Assembly: GCA_041752635.1 (NCBI GenBank)
Contig: JBGSWC010000326.1
Span: forward strand, 1-12,521
From: JBGSWC01 sp041752635
Lineage (GTDB): Bacteria > Planctomycetota > Planctomycetia > Pirellulales > Lacipirellulaceae
Length of the DNA: 12,521 nt
Direction of reading: 5' to 3'
Shown: positions 6,386 to 11,160 of the stretch, piece after piece
Position numbering within the stretch: position 1 is the stretch's first letter
Layout of the letters: every line of letters begins with the position of its first letter
The notes under the pieces: generated by a model
Seen by the model: the letters and a program-made list of their open reading frames with translations, nothing else
Told to the model about the DNA's origin: nothing
Database searches by the model: none
Position numbers and translations under genes: made by a program

Positions 6386-7395
6386 TGTTTGACCTGCCCG
6401 CTGTCACGTACGGCCAGCAGTTTGAAAAGCCCAAAATCGATACTTTCCGATAAGAATTGCACGGAGCCGTCGGCGAAGAGCACGTGCGCTCCGCTGGGAT
6501 GCGCTGACTGAATCGGCACTTGATTGTCGTAGTTTGTGCCGGTGCTGGTAGGATCTGAGAAGCGCCCTCCCTCACACTGTTTTGTGCCCAGTGGTCGCGC
6601 ATTGATCACCGTCGTATTGAAGACCCTGGAGTCGCGCGCCGGGGTGTCGTCGGTCTGTCGATCGGCACCGATCCAGAACCCGTGAGGGAACATTCCACGG
6701 CAGTCGTACTCCTTTCCGGGATTGGCAGGATTAGTGCCCCAATCCGAAGTTTCGCCAACCATCATCACGTTTGTGCTGCCATCGGTAATCATGGCGTAGC
6801 TTACTTTTGCGTGGGCGAACAACACGCCGTTCCAAGCATGACGACTGTGCTGGCTGTTTCTCACAAACTCGTGACTGATCGCGTCGACGCGACTGTCGCC
6901 TCCTGGTGGGTCGATCGCACCGGCTATTGCAACCATCGAGCCGACGTGTATCCGCACACGATTCCAGGCGTCTTCTCCCACAAATCGAGGGCAGGGACTC
7001 GAGGGGCAGTCGTACATATCGACACTGGTTCCGTCCATCAGGCGTTTGTTTTGCGCGTTGGTCGAGCCGCTCCAGCCATCGTCGCCAAAATCGGCAGCTT
7101 CATAAACCGTGCCGCCTTCTGAGTATGGCAGAATCCAGACGGCCCAGCTCCAGCCTTCGTAGTTGCTCGTCGGGCTGTCGGTTGTGCCTGGTGGAAAGTG
7201 TCGAAAAGTCGAATGATAGTTTTGCATCGCAAGGCCAACTTGCTTGAAGTTATTCTTGCATTGCGTACGCCGGGCCGCTTCGCGGGCGGCTTGCACAGCC
7301 GGCAGCAAAAGCGCGACCAACACGCCGATGATGGCGATCACCACCAAAAGTTCGACAAGCGTAAATCCCTTATTCAAATATTTCGCGTGGCGCAT
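6376..7395 (-). CDS. DUF1559 protein with type IV prepilin-like N-terminus, second copy
   Basis: This protein has 339 residues from the ATG at 7395, chosen because GGGGAG (7405-7410) lies 9 bases upstream. An ATG at 7443 would add 16 residues and make an unusually long leader. Prepilin cleavage would fall after Gly10, leaving Phe11 and the conserved Glu15, followed by a hydrophobic helix and AREAARR. The body carries DUF1559 features, and the C-terminus has the canonical H-X9-DG motif ('HPSGAHVLFADGS'). It heads a two-gene operon with the overlapping lipoprotein and runs convergent to the protease gene. The role is probably in a pseudopilin-like surface or secretion structure; the family has no established biochemical function. 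Confidence 0.92.
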   Translation of the reverse strand: MRHAKYLNKGFTLVELLVVIAIIGVLVALLLPAVQAAREAARRTQCKNNFKQVGLAMQNYHSTFRHFPPGTTDSPTSNYEGWSWAVWILPYSEGGTVYEAADFGDDGWSGSTNAQNKRLMDGTSVDMYDCPSSPCPRFVGEDAWNRVRIHVGSMVAIAGAIDPPGGDSRVDAISHEFVRNSQHSRHAWNGVLFAHAKVSYAMITDGSTNVMMVGETSDWGTNPANPGKEYDCRGMFPHGFWIGADRQTDDTPARDSRVFNTTVINARPLGTKQCEGGRFSDPTSTGTNYDNQVPIQSAHPSGAHVLFADGSVQFLSESIDFGLFKLLAVRDSGQVKQWQ

Positions 7396-7404
7396 AACAT
7401 TCGA

Positions 7405-7410
7405 CTCCCC
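7405..7410 (-). promoter_or_regulatory. Shine-Dalgarno site that sets the DUF1559 start
   Basis: Read on the minus strand this is GGGGAG, 9 bases before the ATG at 7395. It favours that start over the in-frame ATG at 7443. Confidence 0.65.
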
Positions 7411-7571
7411 GCTGTGAGAACCGCGAAGCGACACCCCCTGCAACGGCCCTCGCAGCCGCCGTCACAATGGCATCGTTGAAAAGCTAACTCCAGATTGTAA
7501 TGCAATTCAGGAGAGAGGTGTTGCGAAAATCCCTCGTTTTCCTCGCGCAGGACCGAGGTTCACCGATCGGC

Positions 7572-7625
7572 AAAAAAATGACGCGACGGGGTCCCCTCTG
7601 GCTGTCAGCCAAAACCCGTCGCGTC
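7572..7625 (-). terminator. Intrinsic terminator downstream of nadC
   Basis: GACGCGACGGG (7580-7590) and CCCGTCGCGTC (7615-7625) form a perfect 11-base-pair, G+C-rich stem with a 24-base loop. The loop holds a small GGCT/AGCC stem. On the minus strand the stem is followed by one A and then seven T's (7578-7572), which is the canonical layout. It lies about 120 bases past the nadC stop, so it should end the nadC transcript before the DUF1559 operon. Confidence 0.8.
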
Positions 7626-7635
7626 GGTGAGTTGC

Positions 7636-7653
7636 GGCCCCTCCCCAGGGGCC
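7636..7653. other. Short G+C-rich hairpin between nadC and its terminator
   Basis: GGCCCCT (7636-7642) and AGGGGCC (7647-7653) are perfect complements around a CCCC loop. No T-run follows on either strand. It may stabilise the nadC 3' end or pause polymerase. Confidence 0.45.
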
Positions 7654-7744
7654 TTGCCTCAGACAAAGTTACGTCGCCGTTGGGACACGTCAATTTGACG
7701 GCCAAATCGCCAGGGCAACCGGCGCAATCGCTACAAAGCGACTC

Positions 7745-8650
7745 TCAACCGCCGATCCAATCGAGCCCAAAGTCAAAATTCACCGCCGAATGGGTGAGCG
7801 CTCCGACGCTGATGCGATCGACCCCGGTCGAGGCGATCGTTGCGATCGTCTCCAAATTGACGCCGCCGGAGGCTTCCAGAACGACGCCCGGCGCCGCGGC
7901 GTTGCGTAGCGCGACGGCCGCCTCAAGCGTCGCCGGCAGCATGTTGTCGAGCAACACAATATCGGGCCGCTCGCGCAAGACAACCGCCAGTTGCTCGAGT
8001 GTGTCGACCTCGACTTCGACAATCATTTCGCGATGCGACGACTGCTGCTCGCGACGGACGCGGGTAATCGCTTCGGCGAGCGTCATGCCTTCGTCGGCTG
8101 CGAGCGCGACATGGTTGTCCTTGATCATCACCGCTTCGCTCAGCCCCAAGCGATGATTGCAGCCTCCCCCCTGCCCTACGGCATATTTTTCCAACAGCCT
8201 CCAACCGGGCAATGTCTTTCGCGTATCGTAGACTTTGGCCTTGGTCGCCGCGACGCGTTCGACGTGTTCGCGAGTGAGTGTGGCGATGCCCGAAAGTCGG
8301 CCAAGGAAATTCAAGATGGTGCGCTCGCAAGTGAGCAGTTCGCGGGCATTTCCGCTAAGCGCCGCGACCAATTGGCCCGCAACTATATCGGTTCCATCGC
8401 CAGTCGCGAGTTCCGTTTCGATGCCCGCTTCAAAGACCTGAGCGACAATCTCAATCGTCGGCAGCCCGGCCACCACACCATCGCGTCGAGCAACAATGTT
8501 GGCCTTCGCTTTTGCTCCGCCTGGTACCAGCCATTCGGTCGTCCAATCGGCCCCGCCACCAATGTCCTCGGCCTTGGCAAGCTCGGCCAACGTGCGGCAG
8601 CAATCGGCAACCGACTCGTTCCAGTCAACTTGGGGGTAGTCGGTTGGCAT
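7745..8650 (-). CDS. nadC: Nicotinate-nucleotide pyrophosphorylase (carboxylating)
   Basis: This 301-residue protein has the normal length for NadC (quinolinate phosphoribosyltransferase, EC 2.4.2.19). The enzyme converts quinolinate and PRPP to nicotinate mononucleotide, CO2 and pyrophosphate in de novo NAD synthesis, in the cytosol. Family motifs appear in order: ERTILNFLGRLSGIAT (109-124), TRKTLPGWR (143-151), the substrate-binding N-H-R at 165-167, KDNH at 177-180, the acidic strand E212/E214, LLDN at 233-236, EASGGVN (259-265) and SVGALTHSA (281-289). The ATG has an AGG six bases upstream. It stands alone here, with its own terminator downstream and no other NAD gene in view. Identity is firm. 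Confidence 0.97.
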   Translation of the reverse strand: MPTDYPQVDWNESVADCCRTLAELAKAEDIGGGADWTTEWLVPGGAKAKANIVARRDGVVAGLPTIEIVAQVFEAGIETELATGDGTDIVAGQLVAALSGNARELLTCERTILNFLGRLSGIATLTREHVERVAATKAKVYDTRKTLPGWRLLEKYAVGQGGGCNHRLGLSEAVMIKDNHVALAADEGMTLAEAITRVRREQQSSHREMIVEVEVDTLEQLAVVLRERPDIVLLDNMLPATLEAAVALRNAAAPGVVLEASGGVNLETIATIASTGVDRISVGALTHSAVNFDFGLDWIGG

Positions 8651-8689
8651 GATCGACCTGTCTCAATGCAGAAGCAACAACAATGAATA

Positions 8690-8852
8690 AACGTGATTCC
8701 CGCGCAGGCGGAAATATAGATTGGCAGGCAAATTTAAGCGTGCAGCTGGAACTAGCGAAACGCAGCCGAAATGGCTTTACTTCTCGATAGTTTCCACCGC
8801 ATCGAGTTGCGAACATAATCGTCTAGATTCCCGCCTGCGCGGGAATGACGAT
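8690..8852. repeat. Inverted pair of 31-base REP-like repeats (REPIN-like)
   Basis: The 31 bases at 8690-8720 match the reverse complement of 8822-8852 at 27 positions, with the core CCCGCGCAGGCGG identical. Each copy is itself a small palindrome (TTCCCGC-4-GCGGGAA), perfect in the right copy and with one mismatch in the left. The 101 bases between them code for nothing obvious. Two REP-type hairpins in inverted orientation about 160 bases end to end resemble a REPIN/BIME. The minus-strand reading 'FPRRRESR' is a well-known translation signature of such dispersed repeats. It lies between the divergent nadC and ComEA-like genes, where both promoters would be expected. Confidence 0.7.
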
Positions 8853-8905
8853 AGAACTACGTCATCATAGCTTAGCGTTTCCACTACTCCCATTGCCCAC
8901 AACAG

Positions 8906-9316
8906 ATGCCGCTCCCCGATCTCACACAACGCGAACAGTCGGTCGTCGCCACGCTGGTGTGCGTCGCGCTGGCGGGCATGGCAGTGCTGTGGGTCTTGCA
9001 TGGTGGCACGCGTGGACAGATCGACATCGACCGCGCCGAGCCATTGCACTACGCCTTTCGGGTTGACGTGAACACGGCCAGTTGGCCCGAGTTGTCGCAG
9101 TTGCCACAGATTGGCCCCATCATGGCCACCCGCATCGTTGATTACCGCACCGAGAATGGGCCGTTCACGAGCCGTGAGCAACTGATGGATGTACCCGGTA
9201 TCGGCCCGCGGACGCTTGAGCGAATTGAAGAGTATTTGTTGCCACTGCCGGATGATGCGATGGTGGCGGAGTCGACGGGGGACGGGGATGGTGAAGATGG
9301 GGGTGAGCGTGGGTAA
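8906..9316 (+). CDS. Membrane-anchored ComEA-like helix-hairpin-helix protein
   Basis: This 136-residue protein has one N-terminal membrane helix (about 12-32), a short linker, and a ComEA-type double helix-hairpin-helix domain from 'VDVNTASWPELSQLPQIGP' to 'VPGIGPRTLERIEEYLL' (about 53-113). It ends in an acidic, Gly-rich tail. The two hairpins (QIGP and GIGP) bind the DNA backbone without sequence specificity. In competent bacteria ComEA is a membrane-tethered DNA receptor for uptake, so this protein may hold DNA on the outside of the inner membrane. No other competence gene is in the window, and planctomycetes carry such proteins without proven transformation. The start lacks a clear ribosome site. 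Its stop overlaps the next gene. Confidence 0.85.
   Translation: MPLPDLTQREQSVVATLVCVALAGMAVLWVLHGGTRGQIDIDRAEPLHYAFRVDVNTASWPELSQLPQIGPIMATRIVDYRTENGPFTSREQLMDVPGIGPRTLERIEEYLLPLPDDAMVAESTGDGDGEDGGERG
9277..9313 (+). other. G-run cluster with G-quadruplex potential
   Basis: Four runs of three to five G's lie at 9277-9281, 9284-9287, 9299-9303 and 9311-9313, separated by 2, 11 and 7 bases. They span the 3' end of the ComEA-like gene and the start region of the next gene. A folded quadruplex in the mRNA could influence that overlap, but the long middle loop weakens the case. Confidence 0.35.
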
Positions 9317-9851
9317 GGACCATAGTGAAGCACCACGCCCCTTCGATGCTAGGAATCCGTTTCGCAAAATTTGGCACCATGGTGCGGAGGGGATTGTCGA
9401 GCTAGATGACTCTAACCAAGAGGATCGCCGAGCGACTTTTTCCGGCTGGATAGCCAATCTATTCGTATGGGACGGAGTGCTGCCGATGCTGGTGGTGGCA
9501 ATCCCGGAGTTGCTGCGCGTGCTGTTCCCAAATCCACTCGCAAATAAAGGCGTAATGACTCCGGTGGAATTGGTAAGCCTTCTCGTGCCAATTACGTTTT
9601 TTATCGTTCGGATAGCACGTGGAAGCACTTTGTTTCCACTCATTTACTCTTGGCAACGAGTCTGCTTTTTCCTTGCACTCTTCCCTCTCGCATTAGCGGA
9701 ATGCGTAATCGTTTTGATTGGTGGCAACCGGCAAGCTTTTCCGGACGCCGAAGCCGGAGCGCTCGTGTTGTTCGCCGTTTACATCTGTCTGATGGCGATA
9801 GCGACTCTTCCGATTCGCAAGCAACGCGATGGTGGCGCGCACCAGCAATGA
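9288..9851 (+). CDS. Unknown integral membrane protein, four predicted helices
   Basis: From the ATG at 9288 this is a 187-residue protein. The open frame extends upstream to 9189, but that part lies in the ComEA-like gene in another frame and is rich in Arg, Cys and Trp, so it is unlikely to be coding. Other starts (ATG 9297, GTG 9303 or 9309) are possible and no ribosome site decides. A soluble N-terminal part contains 'PRPFDARNPFRKIWHHGAEGI', then hydrophobic helices at about 61-80, 93-110, 125-145 and 155-175. The C-terminus is basic and hydrophilic. It overlaps the ComEA-like gene by 29 bases, so the two are probably co-transcribed. I do not recognise the family. Confidence 0.65.
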   Translation: MVKMGVSVGKDHSEAPRPFDARNPFRKIWHHGAEGIVELDDSNQEDRRATFSGWIANLFVWDGVLPMLVVAIPELLRVLFPNPLANKGVMTPVELVSLLVPITFFIVRIARGSTLFPLIYSWQRVCFFLALFPLALAECVIVLIGGNRQAFPDAEAGALVLFAVYICLMAIATLPIRKQRDGGAHQQ

Positions 9852-9897
9852 AGGAGACGTTGGTGATAATGGTGAAGGCTAATGTGTGCCGAAATTG

Positions 9898-9926
9898 TTG
9901 ACTGCGCGTAACCGGGAGTTTACGCT
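9898..9926 (+). promoter_or_regulatory. Promoter-like TTGACT-17-TACGCT before PEP-CTERM gene
   Basis: TTGACT (9898-9903) and TACGCT (9921-9926) are spaced by 17 bases, and the gene starts 41 bases downstream, a normal distance. The -10 is poor against the sigma-70 consensus. The site matches the candidate at 2155-2183 in 21 of 29 positions. Confidence 0.3.
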
Positions 9927-9966
9927 GCCATCTGCCACTTTGCCGCTACACTTTGGACTTTGACTA

Positions 9967-10929
9967 ATGAAGACGAATGCAACCTTGGTTTTCTTCGCTT
10001 GGGCTTTTCTATGTGCGCCGGCTACTCAAGCCGACTCCTTCGGCAGCGGGGCAACCCAGTTCGACATCGAGTTCGTTGAAGTCGGCGAAGCGGGCAATAC
10101 CGCAGACTCAGACGATGGCGATATCAATCGGCTTGGCATTCAGAACCTCGGTTCGGTGGCATACGGCTATCGCATCGGCAAGTTCGAGATTTCCGAGGAC
10201 GCGATCACTAAGGCCAACGCCCTGGGTGGCCTTGGCATCACTCAAGACAACCGAGGCGTTAACAAGCCTGCGACAAGTGTTAATTGGTTCGAGGCGGCCA
10301 AGTTCGTGAATTGGCTGAACACCAGTAGGGGCCATCAGGCGGCATATAATTTCGATTCCGGCGGCAACTTCCAACTATGGAGTACGACGGAAGCCTGGCA
10401 GCTCGGTGGCGAGAATCTGTTCCGCCACAAAGACGCCTTTTATTTTCTCCCAAGTGCCGACGAGTGGTACAAGGCAGCCTACTACGACCCGGCGACAGGT
10501 CTGTATTACGATTACCCAACAGGAAGCGATAACGTGCCCGATGGGATTGACTTCGAGGGGGACACGCTCTTCGATGCGGTGTTTACCGATGGTGCCCTCA
10601 TCGCCGATCCAAACGATGTCAGCGATGTCGGTGTGCTAAGTCCATTCGGCACGGCCGGCCAAGGTGGAAATGCAATGGAGTGGGAAGAGACCGAGCTCGA
10701 CTTAATGAACGATGCTAGTTCGGTTGAGCGAGGCTTTCGCGGTGGATGGTGGGATTCTCCCGAATTCGATCTACGCGCGACAAATCGCGACTCCGCAAAC
10801 GGGTCATTTGATATCTCAATTGTGGGATTCCGCGTCGCCTCGCGCCCCATCCCCGAGCCCAGCACCTTACTAATGACCCTCGGCGTGACAGGTGGGTTGT
10901 TGGTCTGGCGGCGACGGCGTCGAGCCTAG
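9967..10929 (+). CDS. PEP-CTERM protein with cysteine-free FGE/SUMF1-like fold
   Basis: This 320-residue protein has a signal peptide (about 1-22, ending Ala-Thr-Gln-Ala) and a C-terminal PEP-CTERM tail at 296-320: Pro-Glu-Pro, a hydrophobic helix, then five arginines. That tail is the sorting signal cut by exosortase in EPS-producing Gram-negative bacteria. The middle shows formylglycine-generating-enzyme / sulfatase-modifying-factor signatures in order: 'PATSVNWFEAAKFVNWLN', 'FYFLPSADEWYKAAYY', 'GNAMEWEE', 'RGFRGGWWDS' and 'IVGFRVAS'. True FGEs need two active-site cysteines, but the only Cys here is Cys16 in the signal peptide. It therefore should not make formylglycine and more likely serves as a binding or structural exoprotein, as many C-type-lectin-fold relatives do. 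It appears to be a single-gene unit. Confidence 0.88.
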   Translation: MKTNATLVFFAWAFLCAPATQADSFGSGATQFDIEFVEVGEAGNTADSDDGDINRLGIQNLGSVAYGYRIGKFEISEDAITKANALGGLGITQDNRGVNKPATSVNWFEAAKFVNWLNTSRGHQAAYNFDSGGNFQLWSTTEAWQLGGENLFRHKDAFYFLPSADEWYKAAYYDPATGLYYDYPTGSDNVPDGIDFEGDTLFDAVFTDGALIADPNDVSDVGVLSPFGTAGQGGNAMEWEETELDLMNDASSVERGFRGGWWDSPEFDLRATNRDSANGSFDISIVGFRVASRPIPEPSTLLMTLGVTGGLLVWRRRRRA

Positions 10930-10930
10930 C

Positions 10931-10947
10931 GGTCGGGTCGCCCGATT
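10931..10947 (+). other. Small hairpin after the PEP-CTERM gene
   Basis: TCGGG (10933-10937) pairs with CCCGA (10941-10945) around a three-base loop, and two G-T wobbles may extend the stem. It begins two bases after the stop codon. Only TT follows, so it is at best a weak terminator. Confidence 0.3.
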
Positions 10948-10974
10948 GCCGATCCAGCCTCGGTGTACAGCCGC

Positions 10975-11020
10975 AGAGCGGCGGCATTGTCATGCGTCGC
11001 ACCCGCTCTCGAATGCCGCC
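10975..11020. other. Two overlapping, mutually competing stems
   Basis: AGAGCGG (10975-10981) is complementary to CCGCTCT (11003-11009). GGCGGCATT (10980-10988) is perfectly complementary to AATGCCGCC (11012-11020). The stems share two bases and cross each other, so an RNA would choose between them or form a pseudoknot. The region is either the tail of the PEP-CTERM mRNA or the leader of uvrB. Confidence 0.4.
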
Positions 11021-11037
11021 ACTACGTGGCTCAATTC

Positions 11038-11100
11038 GCTGAAAGCTGAACGCTGACTGCAAGCCGCATACTGCCTACCGCCCACGGCCCACTGCCTACT
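11038..11100. repeat. Degenerate 7-base tandem repeat, nine units
   Basis: From 11038 to 11100 the sequence divides without gaps into nine heptamers that all begin with GC. The first three are of the GCTGAAA/GCTGACT type; the last four are of the GCCTACC/GCCCACT type. Positions 5-6 are AC in six of the nine. It sits 60 bases before the uvrB start. This is a heptanucleotide array that has drifted from one sub-family to another along its length. Confidence 0.7.
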
Positions 11101-11105
11101 ACAAT
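11100..11105 (+). promoter_or_regulatory. Possible -10 box for uvrB
   Basis: TACAAT matches the sigma-70 -10 consensus at five of six bases and lies 55 bases before the uvrB ATG, overlapping the end of the heptamer array by one base. At a 17-base spacing the -35 position falls inside the repeat (ACCGCC) and does not match. I saw no LexA/SOS box. Confidence 0.2.
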
Positions 11106-11160
11106 CGTGAGGATCCCGTCAACTTCCTCGCCGGCACACCCCACGCGGCGACTTAACCTT

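Larger units (their letters stand above)
7396..7744. other. Intergenic region between nadC and the DUF1559 operon
   Basis: These 349 bases lie between two minus-strand genes. They contain the nadC terminator (7572-7625), a second hairpin (7636-7653) and, closer to the DUF1559 start, ATTGTA at 7494-7499, which reads TACAAT on the minus strand and could be a -10 box. I found no matching -35. No gene is seen; the plus-strand open frame 7500-8156 is mostly antisense to nadC. Confidence 0.5.

Noticed and set aside
7396..7443. ATG at 7443 as start of the second DUF1559 protein
   Set aside because: The ATG at 7395 has a strong GGGGAG site and gives a normal short prepilin leader.
7991..8686. 231-codon plus-strand open frame opposite nadC
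   Set aside because: It is antisense to a clear nadC and has no protein-like features of its own.
8690..8852. Insertion sequence with terminal inverted repeats
   Set aside because: Only about 100 non-coding bases lie between the repeats, with no transposase and no visible target duplication. A REPIN-like pair fits better.
9189..9287. Upstream extension of the membrane protein to 9189
   Set aside because: This part is inside the ComEA-like gene in another frame, and its composition (many Arg, Cys, Trp) looks like an out-of-frame reading.
8777..9643. 288-codon minus-strand open frame ending with a 'FPRRRESR' segment
   Set aside because: It is antisense to the ComEA-like and membrane protein genes, and the recognisable segment is just the translation of the REP-like repeat.
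11038..11100. CRISPR-like array
   Set aside because: The period is only 7 bases with no spacers, and no cas gene is nearby. It is a simple tandem repeat.
11107..11160. In-frame GTG at 11107 as uvrB start
   Set aside because: The ATG at 11161 already gives the standard UvrB N-terminus. The extra 18 residues would have no family counterpart.
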